Shown here in pieces: positions 17,730 through 26,842 of a DNA stretch of 64,000 nucleotides. Source of the stretch: JAJEFO01 sp965221845. GTDB lineage: Bacteria; Pseudomonadota; Alphaproteobacteria; Rhodobacterales; Rhodobacteraceae. Position 1 is the first letter of the stretch, and each line of letters opens with the position of its first letter. Made by a program: the position numbers and the translations under genes. The notes under the pieces were generated by a model. It saw only the letters and a program-made list of their open reading frames with translations, was not told the DNA's origin and searched no databases. The DNA is taken from assembly GCA_965221845.1 (NCBI GenBank), contig OZ244919.1:1054001-1118000 (forward strand). Reading direction: 5' to 3'.

Positions 17730-17730
<1 letters not shown>
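16444..17730 (-). CDS. sufD: SufD, Fe-S scaffold subunit
   Basis: SufD (428 aa) pairs with SufB and the ATPase SufC in the SufBC2D complex, where Fe-S clusters are built. The C-terminal half has the right-handed beta-helix segments and the conserved part near the end: ISQSLLLDGDSQFLSKPELE, IYADDVACSHGSTSGAID, DEDALFYLQSRGVPRPEAQD. The N-terminal part carries RRDEYWRFTPPDGL, the usual RxExWRYT-type motif. The ATG at 17730 follows GGGAGG at suitable spacing and overlaps the sufC stop by one base (TGATG). Length and gene order are normal. Confidence 0.95.
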
Positions 17731-18485
<755 letters not shown>

Positions 18486-18621
18486 GTCTTCCTCATGAAG
18501 TTGAACTGCGGGAACGGTCTTGCCGTCGGCGCCGGGCCCATCCATGCGCCTTCCTGGCACGGGCGGCGCCGTCACGGGCGGCCGGATCGCGACCGGGCCC
18601 GCATCCTGGCTGCGCCGGGCA

Positions 18622-18810
18622 TCACTTGCCCCCGTCCAGGACACGGCCGAGCACGGACTGCGCGAAGAGGCTGCCTAGGAAGCCGCTCGTGAAGCTGACC
18701 AGGACGAGGGCGAAGAGCCCGAGCGCGCTGGTGGCGAAATGGACGAACATGGCGAACGCCGAGCAGAAAAGGCCGGTGAGGGCCGCCGTGAGCAGCATCT
18801 TGCGGATCAC
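18622..18810 (-). CDS. Small two-helix membrane protein between sufB and sufC
   Basis: Protein of 62 aa from a GTG at 18810 (VIRKMLLTAALTGLFCSAFA), preceded by GAGGGAG at good spacing. It has two hydrophobic helices (residues about 6-24 and 29-49) and ends AQSVLGRVLDGGK. A start at 18897 would give 91 aa with an Arg-rich leader and is less likely. It lies in the sufB-sufC gap, 67 bases after sufB and 136 before sufC, on the same strand. Small hypothetical proteins occur at this position in Rhodobacterales suf operons (from memory). The function is unknown. Confidence 0.65.
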   Translation of the reverse strand: MIRKMLLTAALTGLFCSAFAMFVHFATSALGLFALVLVSFTSGFLGSLFAQSVLGRVLDGGK

Positions 18811-18877
18811 GGCCGCTCCCTCCGCGCGGCCCGCGGCGGGGCGCCTGCCGCGCCGGGCGTCGACGGCGCCGCGGCGC

Positions 18878-20404
18878 TCATCCGACGCTTCCTTCAAGCG
18901 AAATCGCCACGAGCTGCTGCGCCTCCATCGCGAACTCCATGGGAAGCGCCTGAAGCACGTCCTTGCAGAATCCGTTGACGACGAGCGCCACGGCCTCCTC
19001 CTCGTCCATTCCGCGCTGCCTGCAGTAGAAAAGCTGGTCTTCGTCGACCTTCGACGTCGTGGCTTCGTGCTCGACCCGGGAGGAGTTGTTCCTCACCTCG
19101 ATGTAGGGAACGGTATGCGCCCCGCACCCGGCGCCGATCAGCAGCGAGTCGCACTGCGTGTAGTTGCGCGAGCCGCTGGCCTTGGGATGCATCGAGACCA
19201 GGCCGCGATAGGTGTTCTGCGCCCGCCCGGCGCTGATTCCCTTGGAGACGATCCGCGACCTCGTGTTCCGGCCGAGATGGACCATCTTCGTGCCCGTGTC
19301 GGCCTGCTGGCGGTTGTTCGTGATCGCGATCGAGTAGAACTCGCCCTGACTTTCGTCGCCCCTCAGGATGCAGGACGGGTATTTCCACGTGACCGCGCTG
19401 CCGGTCTCGACCTGGGTCCACATCACCTTGGAGCGCGCGCCCCGGCAGTCCGCCCGCTTGGTGACGAAATTGTAGATCCCGCCCCTGCCGCTCTCGTCGC
19501 CCGGATACCAGTTCTGCACCGTGGAATACTTGATCTCGGCATCCTCGAGCGCGACGAGCTCGACGACGGCGGCGTGCAGCTGGTTCGTGTCCCGCTGCGG
19601 CGCGGTGCATCCCTCGAGGTAGGAGACGCGCGACCCCCTGTCCGCGATGATGAGCGTGCGCTCGAACTGGCCGGTGTTCTCGGCGTTGATCCGGAAATAG
19701 GTGCTGAGCTCCATCGGGCAGCGGACGCCTTCGGGAACGTAGACGAAGGATCCGTCCGAATACACGGCCGAGTTCAGCGTCGCGTAGAAATTGTCCGACT
19801 GCGGCACGACGCTGCCAAGATACTTCCTGACCAGGTCGGGATGCTTCCGGACGGCCTCCGAGATCGGGCAGAATATGACGCCCGCCTTCTCGAGCTCGGC
19901 CTGGAAGGTCGTGCCGACGGAAACGCTGTCGAAGACCGCGTCCACCGCGACCTTGCGACCTTCGTAGGGCGAACTCCCCGCGCCGTCCACGCCGGCGAGG
20001 ATCATCTGCTCCTTGAGGGGAATGCCGAGCCTTTCGTAGGTCTCCAGGAGCTTCGGATCGACATCATCGAGCGACTTCGGCTTCTCCGCCATGGATTTCG
20101 GCTTGGCGTAGTAGTACTGGTCCTGGAAATCTATGGCCGGGTAGTCGACCATGGCCCATTCCGGCTCGTCCATCTCGAGCCACCGGCGATAGGCCTGGAG
20201 CCGCCACTCGGTCATCCATTCCGGCTCGCCGTTCTTCTCGGAGATCAGGCGCACGATGCTCTCGTCGAGACCCTTCGGCGCATAGTCCGTCTCGATCTCC
20301 GTCTCCCAGCCGTGCTTGTAGGCCGCCGACAGGGACTGCACGGCATCGACCGTCTCCCGGTCGACGCCGTCCTTGACCTCGGCCACGCTCTCCAGAACTG
20401 CCAT
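18878..20404 (-). CDS. sufB: SufB, Fe-S scaffold subunit
   Basis: SufB (508 aa) is the main scaffold on which SufS-derived sulfur and iron form a cluster, using ATP hydrolysis by SufC. Conserved segments include GLDESIVRLISEKNGEPEWM, PYFRIN-type text (MELSTYFRINAENTGQFERT), SYLEGCTAPQRDTNQLHAAV with the conserved Cys, TVQNWYPGDESGRGGIYNFV, and the C-terminal EATTSKVDEDQLFYCRQRG. The ATG at 20404 has a purine-rich GGGGGAAG upstream. Length is normal. It is the third gene of the operon, 15 bases after the cysteine desulfurase gene. Confidence 0.97.
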   Translation of the reverse strand: MAVLESVAEVKDGVDRETVDAVQSLSAAYKHGWETEIETDYAPKGLDESIVRLISEKNGEPEWMTEWRLQAYRRWLEMDEPEWAMVDYPAIDFQDQYYYAKPKSMAEKPKSLDDVDPKLLETYERLGIPLKEQMILAGVDGAGSSPYEGRKVAVDAVFDSVSVGTTFQAELEKAGVIFCPISEAVRKHPDLVRKYLGSVVPQSDNFYATLNSAVYSDGSFVYVPEGVRCPMELSTYFRINAENTGQFERTLIIADRGSRVSYLEGCTAPQRDTNQLHAAVVELVALEDAEIKYSTVQNWYPGDESGRGGIYNFVTKRADCRGARSKVMWTQVETGSAVTWKYPSCILRGDESQGEFYSIAITNNRQQADTGTKMVHLGRNTRSRIVSKGISAGRAQNTYRGLVSMHPKASGSRNYTQCDSLLIGAGCGAHTVPYIEVRNNSSRVEHEATTSKVDEDQLFYCRQRGMDEEEAVALVVNGFCKDVLQALPMEFAMEAQQLVAISLEGSVG

Positions 20405-20419
20405 GATGAACTTCCCCCT

Positions 20420-21505
20420 TCATGCCGCGCGCCGGCGGAGCTTCCTTTCCTGCCTCGTCCACGCGTCGGCGAAGCGCATGACGTCCTCCTCGCGCGTCGT
20501 CGGCCCGATCGACACGCGAAGCGCGCACGCCGCCGCCTGCGCGTCCAGCCCGATGGCCCGCAGCGCACGGGGTTCCCTCACCTTGCCCGACGAGCAGGCC
20601 GACCCGCTGGAGACGGCGAACCCCGCCAGGTCCATCTGCATGACCTGCGTCTCCCCCTTCCAGCCCGGCGTCACGAAGCAGGAGGTGTTCGGCAGCCGCC
20701 GCGAGTCCCTGCCGACGAAGATAGTCTCTTTTGCGTCGGCTTCCAGAGCCTTTTCCAGATTGTCTCGCAAAGCCTCCACCGCCGCCCAGCGTCCGGCCCC
20801 GAGATCGCGCGACGCGCCCACGGCGGCGACGCCGAATCCGGCGATTCCGGCCACGTTTTCCGTGCCGGAACGGCGGCCGAGCTCCTGCCCGCCGCCGCGA
20901 AGCAGCGCCTCGACCTCGATGCCCTCGCGCACGATCAGGGCGCCGACGCCCTTTGGGCCGCCCAGCTTGTGGGCCGAGAGAATCGCCAGATCCGCGCCAG
21001 ACGCGCGGAAGTCGAAACGCACCTTGCCCGCAGACTGGGCGACATCGAGAAGCAGCCGGTCGCAGCGGACGCCGTCAAGGCGCCGGGATCCGTCGACCGG
21101 ATCGGGCGGCTCCACGATCACGCCGGTCTCCGGATTCGCGTGGCTCATGGCCAGCACGTGTCCCGGCCCGTCCGGCGCGACACGCGCCGCGGCCATGTCA
21201 TGATGCGCCAGAAGGCAGTCATGCGCGAGGGCGTGGACGCAGACGGAACGCCCCGGCGACAGGTGCCGAAGCACGGAGGCCGCCTCAGTCGCCCCGGACG
21301 TGAACACCACCTCCACGGGGCTGCATCCGACAAGCTCCGCCACCTGCGCGCGGGCCTGCTCGACCATGCGGCGCGCCCTGCGGCCTTCGGCATGGGCGGA
21401 GGACGGGTTGCCCGTCTCCTCCAGTGCAGCCGTCATGGCGTCCCTGGCCATCGGCCGCAGCGGCGCGGTCGCGTTCCAGTCGAGATATGCGCGCCCTTCC
21501 TTCAC
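20420..21505 (-). CDS. NifS/IscS-type cysteine desulfurase (group I)
   Basis: PLP-dependent cysteine desulfurase of 361 aa. It opens RAYLDWNATAPLRPMARDAM with VVFTSGATEAASVL; the PLP lysine is in AILSAHKLGGPKGVGALIV, the RRSGTENVAGIAGFG segment follows, and the catalytic Cys lies in SSGSACSSGKVREPRAL. The last motif gives the group I (NifS/IscS) form, distinct from SufS at 14156. The start is a GTG at 21505. It follows the iscR-like regulator by 61 bases and precedes sufB. In alphaproteobacteria a desulfurase often sits here, so it probably supplies SUF or tRNA thiolation; no IscU gene is present in the window. Confidence 0.92.
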   Translation of the reverse strand: MKEGRAYLDWNATAPLRPMARDAMTAALEETGNPSSAHAEGRRARRMVEQARAQVAELVGCSPVEVVFTSGATEAASVLRHLSPGRSVCVHALAHDCLLAHHDMAAARVAPDGPGHVLAMSHANPETGVIVEPPDPVDGSRRLDGVRCDRLLLDVAQSAGKVRFDFRASGADLAILSAHKLGGPKGVGALIVREGIEVEALLRGGGQELGRRSGTENVAGIAGFGVAAVGASRDLGAGRWAAVEALRDNLEKALEADAKETIFVGRDSRRLPNTSCFVTPGWKGETQVMQMDLAGFAVSSGSACSSGKVREPRALRAIGLDAQAAACALRVSIGPTTREEDVMRFADAWTRQERKLRRRAA

Positions 21506-21566
21506 GGACGTCCCGGCATGCCTCCTGCGAGGGATCCGCAGCCTCCCCCGGGACCTCCCGCGCCGC

Positions 21567-22028
21567 TCATCCGTCGTCCACCACCTGCAGAAGCGCCGGA
21601 ACGGCGGGGCACGGGACCAGCTCGTTGCCGATGACGTCGGAAAGCCGCGTCTGGTGCAGGAACACGTAGACTTGCGCGGACAGCCCCTCCCACAGCCTGT
21701 TGCTCAGGCTCTGCGCCTTCGAGCCCGAAACGCCGCCGCTCGCGCCCGCGCCCGTGTGCATCGCGCTCACCGTCTCGTCGACGGCGCCGAGGATCTCGCT
21801 GATCCTGACCTGCGAGGCCGGACGGGCGAGGCGGTACCCGCCCCCGGGCCCGCGAACGGATTCAACCAGGCCCGCGCGCCGCAGCTTCACGAAAAGCTGC
21901 TCGAGATACGGCAGGGAGATGTTCTGGCGCCTGGAGATCTGGCTCAGGGACAGCAGCTCGCTCTCGCAGGCCAGCGCCAGGTCGGCCAGCGCGACCATGG
22001 CGTACCGCCCCTTCGTGCTGAGTTTCAT
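21567..22028 (-). CDS. IscR-like Rrf2-family regulator lacking the Fe-S cysteines
   Basis: Transcription factor of 153 aa. The winged-helix N-terminus is well conserved (MKLSTKGRYAMVALADLALA, LSQISRRQNISLPYLEQLFV, VRGPGGGYRLARP). In IscR a loop after the VDE motif carries three Cys and a His that bind a [2Fe-2S] cluster; here the loop reads SAMHTGAGASGGVSGSKAQS and has no cysteine. The only cysteines are at about positions 21 and 140. It is the first gene of the suf operon and should regulate it, but by a cluster-free or unusually ligated mode. Single-cysteine IscR proteins are known from Rhodobacter (from memory). An Irr-like site lies 87 bases upstream. Confidence 0.9.
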   Translation of the reverse strand: MKLSTKGRYAMVALADLALACESELLSLSQISRRQNISLPYLEQLFVKLRRAGLVESVRGPGGGYRLARPASQVRISEILGAVDETVSAMHTGAGASGGVSGSKAQSLSNRLWEGLSAQVYVFLHQTRLSDVIGNELVPCPAVPALLQVVDDG

Positions 22029-22114
22029 GGCTGGATGCCTCGCCCGCCTCTCATTGACCTTTCGCGCCGCGCGGCTTACGTGACGTAAGTCCTCAGCCGG
22101 ACGTACGGATGCTG

Positions 22115-22131
22115 TTTAGAACGATTCTAAT
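22115..22131. promoter_or_regulatory. Irr-type iron control element (ICE-like) between suf and a hydrolase gene
   Basis: TTTAGAACGATTCTAA (22115-22130) contains a perfect inverted repeat TTAGAA-CGA-TTCTAA and matches the iron control element bound by Irr in rhizobia (about TTTAGAA-N3-TTCTAAA; from memory) except for the last base. It lies in the divergent gap, 87 bases from the iscR-like start and about 65 from the hydrolase start. This suggests iron- or haem-dependent control of the suf operon. Confidence 0.7.
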
Positions 22132-22195
22132 GTGACTTGCGGGCCTCGTCAACGATCGACGGGGATCCGGCAAGCGGAAAGGTGGCGCCAGACAC

Positions 22196-22849
22196 ATGCC
22201 CGAGGTCATTTTCCCAGGCCCGGAAGGTCGGATCGAGGGCCGCTACCATCCGCAGAGGAACCGGGACGCGCCGATCGCGATCGTGCTGCACCCGCATCCC
22301 CAGTTCGGCGGCACGATGAACAACCGCATCGTGTACAACCTCCACTACGCGTTCCACGGCATAGGCTTCAGCGTGCTTCGCTTCAATTTCCGGGGCGTCG
22401 GCCGCAGCCAGGGCGAGTACGACGAGGGAATCGGCGAGCTGTCCGACGCGGCCTCGGCCCTCGACTACCTGCAATCCATTAACCAGAACGCGAAGCACTG
22501 CTGGGTTGCCGGGTTCTCGTTCGGCGCGTGGATCGGGATGCAGCTGCTCATGCGCCGCCCCGAGATCACCGGCTTCATCAGCGTGTCGCCGCCGGCCAGC
22601 ACATACGACTTCTCCTTCCTCGCGCCCTGCCCCGCGTCAGGCCTGATCATCAGCGGCGCCGCGGACCGCGTGGCGCCCCCGGAGGGCACGCACGAACTGG
22701 TGGAAACGCTTCGCCAGCAGAAGGGCATCACGGTCACGCATTCGGAGATCAAGGGGGCCGGGCACTTCTTCGAGGAACCCCACATGGACGACATGATCGC
22801 GCAGGTCACCGAATACGTCAGGCGGCGGCTGACCGAAACCACGCGGTAG
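22196..22849 (+). CDS. Alpha/beta hydrolase of the YqiA/dienelactone-type group
   Basis: Serine hydrolase fold of 217 aa. HPHPQFGGTMNNRIVYNLHY marks the N-terminal strand-loop typical of this alphaproteobacterial group. The nucleophile Ser lies in the elbow GFSFGAWIG, the acid is probably in GAADRVAPPEGT, and the catalytic His is in GAGHFFEEP. There is no signal peptide, so it is cytoplasmic. It is divergent from the suf operon; this hydrolase is often found beside suf genes in Rhodobacterales and may share the Irr-like operator. The substrate is unknown. The ATG at 22196 has modest upstream pairing (GGTGGCG). Confidence 0.88.
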   Translation: MPEVIFPGPEGRIEGRYHPQRNRDAPIAIVLHPHPQFGGTMNNRIVYNLHYAFHGIGFSVLRFNFRGVGRSQGEYDEGIGELSDAASALDYLQSINQNAKHCWVAGFSFGAWIGMQLLMRRPEITGFISVSPPASTYDFSFLAPCPASGLIISGAADRVAPPEGTHELVETLRQQKGITVTHSEIKGAGHFFEEPHMDDMIAQVTEYVRRRLTETTR

Positions 22850-23129
22850 CGGTCGCCCGCGTGCGCAGCCGAAGCCTTCAGGCCGTCAAGGCCTGGGGAC
22901 GCGAGCCCGTGCGCCCGGCCTTGGCAAGGGCTCGGCCCCGGGGACGCAGGCGGCCCGTCGCGGACGCCGGAGAGGCAGTCCCTCAGATCGTCCCAAGGCC
23001 CCAAGGCCGCTGGCTCCCGTCTCGGGAACATGTTGCCGCAGGTCGCGCCATGCCCGCAACGCCGTTGCCCGAACCGGACACGCCGCCTCGAGCCGCGGCC
23101 CGCTGCGGCCGGGAACGGCGCCGCGACAG

Positions 23130-24134
23130 TCAGGTCCGGGCCGCCTTCGGCGGCGCCTCGCCGCCCGCAAGGATGCCCTGCCCGCGGCACGGAACGGGTC
23201 GCGGCGCGGCGGCGCGGCGCAAGCGGTCATTGATCGCCCGCCCGATGCCGTGATCTGGCACCGGGGCCACGGCGATTCTCGCCGCGCCCCTGGCGTCGGC
23301 TTCGTGAAGAAGCGCGAACAGCCTTGAGGCCGCTTCCCTCAGGTCCCCGTCCGGCGAAAGCGAGGCGTCTCCCGCGATGTCCCCGAACCCCAGATGCCAC
23401 TCTCCCGGCCCGGCGGTTCGCGCGTCCGTCCTGACCAGGCCGCGTGGCGCGTAATGCGAGGCGGCCTGGCCGGGACACTCGACCCTGTCCGAGGCCCCGG
23501 CCGGCAAGGTGGCGCGCGGAACGTCATCGGGAACCACGAAGACCCCCTCGCGCAGCACGACCGGCCGCCCGTCCCGGAAACCGATGATCGTCGACTCAAG
23601 CCCGGCGGGCGACGCTCCGCCGTCCAGGACCGCGGCGATCAGGCCGCCGAGCCCGGCGATCACGTGATCCGCTGACGTGGGGCTTGTCCTGCCTGACGGG
23701 TTGGCAGAGGGCGCCGCGACCGGTCCGCCGAAGGCCTTGAGCAGGCGCTGGGCCGCCGGAGAGTCAGGCACCCGCAGCGCGACGGCCGAACGCCCCGCCG
23801 TGACCAGGGAGGAGATGCCGCTCCGCTTCCGCATGGGCACGACCAGCGTCAGGCCCGAAGGCCAGCCGGCCCCGACGAAATCAAGCGCGGCCTCCGGAAA
23901 CGTCGCGATCTCCTCGGCGCGCTCGATGTCCGGGACATGCGTGATCAGGGGGTTGAACGCGGGCCTGCCCTTCGCCTCGTATATGCCGGCGACGGCGCGG
24001 CCGTCCCGTGCGTCGGCGCCCAGGCCGTAGACGGTCTCGGTCGGAAACGCGACGAGCGCGCCCTTGGCGAGAAGTTCCGCCGCGCGGGCGATTCCCGCCT
24101 CGTCGGCAGCCAGTCGCTCTGTGCGTTCGCGCAT
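23130..24134 (-). CDS. tsaC: L-threonylcarbamoyladenylate synthase (TsaC/Sua5 type)
   Basis: This enzyme makes threonylcarbamoyl-AMP from Thr, bicarbonate and ATP for the t6A37 modification of ANN-decoding tRNAs. The YrdC domain is complete: GALVAFPTETVYGLGADARD, KGRPAFNPLITHV, SGLTLVVPM, VALRVPDSPAAQRLL, APSANPSGRTSPTSADHV and LESTIIGF. About 130 further residues form the C-terminal Sua5 domain with the linker SDRVECPGQAASHYAPRGLV, so it is the long Sua5 form (334 aa). The start at 24134 (MRERTERLAADE) follows AAGGG; 24224 and 24167 are alternatives. The 280 bases between it and the upstream hydrolase gene (22850-23129) contain nothing recognisable. Confidence 0.92.
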   Translation of the reverse strand: MRERTERLAADEAGIARAAELLAKGALVAFPTETVYGLGADARDGRAVAGIYEAKGRPAFNPLITHVPDIERAEEIATFPEAALDFVGAGWPSGLTLVVPMRKRSGISSLVTAGRSAVALRVPDSPAAQRLLKAFGGPVAAPSANPSGRTSPTSADHVIAGLGGLIAAVLDGGASPAGLESTIIGFRDGRPVVLREGVFVVPDDVPRATLPAGASDRVECPGQAASHYAPRGLVRTDARTAGPGEWHLGFGDIAGDASLSPDGDLREAASRLFALLHEADARGAARIAVAPVPDHGIGRAINDRLRRAAAPRPVPCRGQGILAGGEAPPKAART

Positions 24135-24400
24135 GTCCCTTGGCGTCACGCCCTGATTGCGGCCGTCCATCGCCGCGTGCATGGTTGCAGGGCACCCGTT
24201 AGCGCCGCGCCGCAACGATGCCAACCCGGATCCGCCGCAAGCGAAGGAGGGCGCCCTTCAGGCCGCCGGCCTCCCGCTTCCCTTCCGGAGCGTCGCCGGG
24301 CGCGCGAGACCCTGCGCACGGGCAAAGGCCTGCCGGTGCCTTCCCGAACCCTTTGCGCCCGGGAGGGCCGCCGCGTTCGGCGCCGCCCGGTCCGGACGCC

Positions 24401-25564
24401 TCACGCGACCTGCAGCCGTCCTTCCGCGATTTCGACCCACCACGAGCACCCGTAGGGGATCGCGGCGTCGTTGAAGTCGTACGTCGGCTGGTGAACGCGC
24501 GCCGTGCTGCCGTTTCCGAGAAGGATGTAGGCGCCCGGGCAGGCGTCCAGCATGAACGCGAAGTCCTCGCCGCCCATCGTCAGGCGTGCATGGCCGCAAG
24601 CGCCGGCAACCCGTTCAGCGGCGGCGGCGGCATGCCTGGTCTCGGCCGCGCCGTTCGCCATGGCGGGGTAGTTCCGGCGGTAGACGGTCTCCGCCGTCGC
24701 GCCAAAGGCCGCCGCGGCATGCATTGCGGTCTCGCGCACGCGTCTCTCCGCCATGTCCTGGACCTCCGCTTCCAGCGACCGGACCGTGCCCTTGAGCAGG
24801 ACGCGCTCGGGAACGATGTTGTAGGCCGTCGACGACGTCTCGAAGGAGGTCACGGACACCACCAGCTGCTTGACCGGATCCACGTTCCTGCTGGCGATCG
24901 TCTGCAGGGCGAGAACGATCTGGCAGGCGACGACGGTCGCGTCCACGCCTTCATGCGGCTTGGCCGCGTGCGCCCCCTTCCCCGAGACCACGATGTCGAA
25001 GTGATCGGCGGCAGCGAAGAACTTCCCGGACCGGATCGCGAACGTCCCGACATCCGCGCCGGGCCAGTTGTGCATGCCGTAGACCTCGTCGATGCCGAAG
25101 CGCTCGATCAGGCCGTCGCCCACCATTTCGCGGCCGCCCCCGCCCCCTTCCTCGGCGGGCTGGAAAATGACCGCGACCGTTCCATCGAAATTCCGCGTCT
25201 CCGCAAGGTACTTCGCGGCGCCGAGAAGCATCGCCGTGTGTCCGTCATGTCCGCAGGCATGCATCATGCCGGGCGACCTCGAAGCATGCTCCAGCCCGGT
25301 CTCCTCCTGGAGCGGCAAGGCGTCCATGTCGGCGCGCAGGCCCACCGTCCTCCCCGACGTCCGGTCCTTGCCGTGAATCAGCCCCACGACTCCCGTGCGG
25401 CCGACGCCCGCCACCACGTCGTCGCATCCGAATTCCCTCAGCCTCTCGGCCACGATCCCGGAAGTGCGGCGCACCTCGAACAGCAGCTCCGGATGCATGT
25501 GGAAATCACGCCGCCATGCGGCGATCTCGCCGTGCAGCTCGGCGAACCTGTTGCGGATGGGCAT
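24401..25564 (-). CDS. M20-family amidohydrolase (hippurate hydrolase/aminoacylase type)
   Basis: Di-metal peptidase-family hydrolase of 387 aa. ADMDALPLQEETGLEHAS and MMHACGHDGHTAMLLGAAK carry the first metal ligands, QPAEEGGGGGREMVGDG the catalytic Glu pair, and GMHNWPGADVG a conserved His. The dimerisation lid runs from about residue 185 (VVSGKGAHAAKPHEGVDATV), and the final His-containing motif is HQPTYDFNDAAIPYG. Members remove N-acyl groups from amino acids; the natural substrate is open. The ATG at 25564 follows GGAGAGA. The 266 bases up to tsaC's start (24135-24400) hold no gene. A MITE lies 160 bases upstream of the start. Confidence 0.92.
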   Translation of the reverse strand: MPIRNRFAELHGEIAAWRRDFHMHPELLFEVRRTSGIVAERLREFGCDDVVAGVGRTGVVGLIHGKDRTSGRTVGLRADMDALPLQEETGLEHASRSPGMMHACGHDGHTAMLLGAAKYLAETRNFDGTVAVIFQPAEEGGGGGREMVGDGLIERFGIDEVYGMHNWPGADVGTFAIRSGKFFAAADHFDIVVSGKGAHAAKPHEGVDATVVACQIVLALQTIASRNVDPVKQLVVSVTSFETSSTAYNIVPERVLLKGTVRSLEAEVQDMAERRVRETAMHAAAAFGATAETVYRRNYPAMANGAAETRHAAAAAERVAGACGHARLTMGGEDFAFMLDACPGAYILLGNGSTARVHQPTYDFNDAAIPYGCSWWVEIAEGRLQVA

Positions 25565-25724
25565 CTTGCGTCTCTCCGGTCCCTTCCGCCACTTTCGGGC
25601 TCTGTCCGGAAAATTCAAGCCCTTCGTCCCGACGGCGCGGCGGAGGCGGCCCGTCCGGAGGCCGGGGAGACCGTCCCCGCCCACGCTCGCGGCGCGGCCC
25701 AAGGACGGACGCCCGGCTGGCGGC

Positions 25725-25887
25725 CAATGGCATTCGGTTAAGAAGGTTCGCCACCTGATGAGCGTGAATTGGCATTTCGCCAATCCTATATATTGTGAAT
25801 GATTATTCACAATTGTCTGTATATTGTACGCAATCTTGTCACGCATCTACTTTGGCGGCATGGGAAACCGTTAACCGAATGCCATTG
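25725..25887. mobile_element. 163-bp MITE with IS4-type (DruA element) termini
   Basis: Perfect 17-bp inverted repeats CAATGGCATTCGGTTAA (25725-25741) and its complement (25871-25887) are flanked by an exact 10-bp duplication ggctggcggc (25715-25724 and 25888-25897). The outer 13 bases equal the ends of the IS4-type element at 7119-9472, its likely mobiliser. There is no coding capacity. The interior is strongly AT-rich against a GC-rich genome and contains an 8-bp stem ttgtgaat/attcacaa (25793-25812). Confidence 0.95.
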
Positions 25888-25961
25888 GGCTGGCGGCCGG
25901 CCCCGCGGCGGCGCGGCACGCGTGACTTGAGGGCCGCCAGCGCCGGGGCTAGGTATCGCGC

Positions 25962-26690
25962 ATGTCACTCTGGAAATACGCCAACCCGAGGAAGTTCATG
26001 GCGACGACCGACAGGCTGGTCGGACCGCTGTTCCTGCTCGCCGCTCTGTGCCTCGGCGCCGGCCTGACCTGGGGATTCTTCCTCGCGCCGGACGACTTCC
26101 GGCAGGGCTCGACGGTCAGGATCATATACCTGCACGTTCCGTCCGCCATGATGGCGATCAACGCCTGGGTCATGATGCTGGTCGCGTCGCTCGTCTGGCT
26201 TGTCCGAAGGCACCACGTTTCGGCACTGGCGGCCAAGGCCGCCGCTCCGGTCGGCATGGCGATGACCCTGATGGCGCTCTTCACCGGTGCGGTCTGGGGG
26301 CAGCCCATGTGGGGCAGCTGGTGGGAATGGGATCCGAGACTGACGTCGTTCCTGATCCTGTTCCTCTTCTACCTGGGCTACATCGCGCTCTGGTCCTCCG
26401 TCGACAATCCCGACACCGCTGCCGACCTGACCAGCATGCTCTGCCTGGTCGGGTCGGTCTTCGCCCTCCTCTCCCGCTACGCGGTCAACTTCTGGAGCCA
26501 GGGGCTTCATCAGGGCGCGAGCCTCTCGCTGGACAGGGACGAGAACGTGGCGAACGAGTTCTGGCTGCCGCTCGTGGTTTCGATCGCGGGATTCGCCATC
26601 CTCTTCATTGCGCTCGTCCTCATGCGCACCCGCCGCGAAATCCGCTTGCGCCGGGTGCGCGCACTCGAGCTGAGGAGGCGCGCCTCATGA
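25962..26690 (+). CDS. ccmC: CcmC, haem handling protein of cytochrome c maturation
   Basis: Polytopic inner-membrane protein (242 aa, six predicted helices) that loads haem onto CcmE in system I cytochrome c biogenesis. It has the tryptophan-rich periplasmic motif (WGSWWEWDPRLTS) and flanking His residues (IIYLHVPSAMMA; NFWSQGLHQGA). The start at 25962 is followed by MSLWKYANPRKFM, typical of CcmC. It is followed by ccmD with an ATGA overlap. ccmA and ccmB, which usually precede ccmC, are absent; a MITE lies 74 bases upstream instead. The product is required by the cbb3 oxidase subunits CcoO and CcoP encoded at 46.8-48.6 kb. Confidence 0.97.
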   Translation: MSLWKYANPRKFMATTDRLVGPLFLLAALCLGAGLTWGFFLAPDDFRQGSTVRIIYLHVPSAMMAINAWVMMLVASLVWLVRRHHVSALAAKAAAPVGMAMTLMALFTGAVWGQPMWGSWWEWDPRLTSFLILFLFYLGYIALWSSVDNPDTAADLTSMLCLVGSVFALLSRYAVNFWSQGLHQGASLSLDRDENVANEFWLPLVVSIAGFAILFIALVLMRTRREIRLRRVRALELRRRAS

Positions 26691-26842
26691 TGCCCGACCT
26701 CGGCGCATACGCGTTCGAGGTGGCCCTGGCCTACGCGGGATCATTCGTGATCCTGGTCGCGATCGTCGGGCTGAGCGTGCTTCAGAACCGGCACGCCAGG
26801 CGCCTCCTGGACGAAACGGAGCGCCGCGTGCGCGATGCCTAG
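26687..26842 (+). CDS. ccmD: CcmD, small haem exporter subunit
   Basis: Protein of 51 aa with one membrane helix (residues about 11-33, FEVALAYAGSFVILVAIVGL) and a basic cytoplasmic tail (RHARRLLDETERRVRDA), the classic CcmD layout. It helps release holo-CcmE from CcmABC. The first ATG (26687) overlaps the ccmC stop, and the gene overlaps the start of ccmG by 8 bases. Confidence 0.93.
   Translation: MMPDLGAYAFEVALAYAGSFVILVAIVGLSVLQNRHARRLLDETERRVRDA

Noticed and set aside
18626..21634. Plus-strand open frame of about 1000 codons across the suf genes
   Set aside because: It lies antisense to sufB, the desulfurase and other well-supported genes; the translation is Arg/Pro/His-rich and matches no family. 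Long antisense frames are common in GC-rich DNA.
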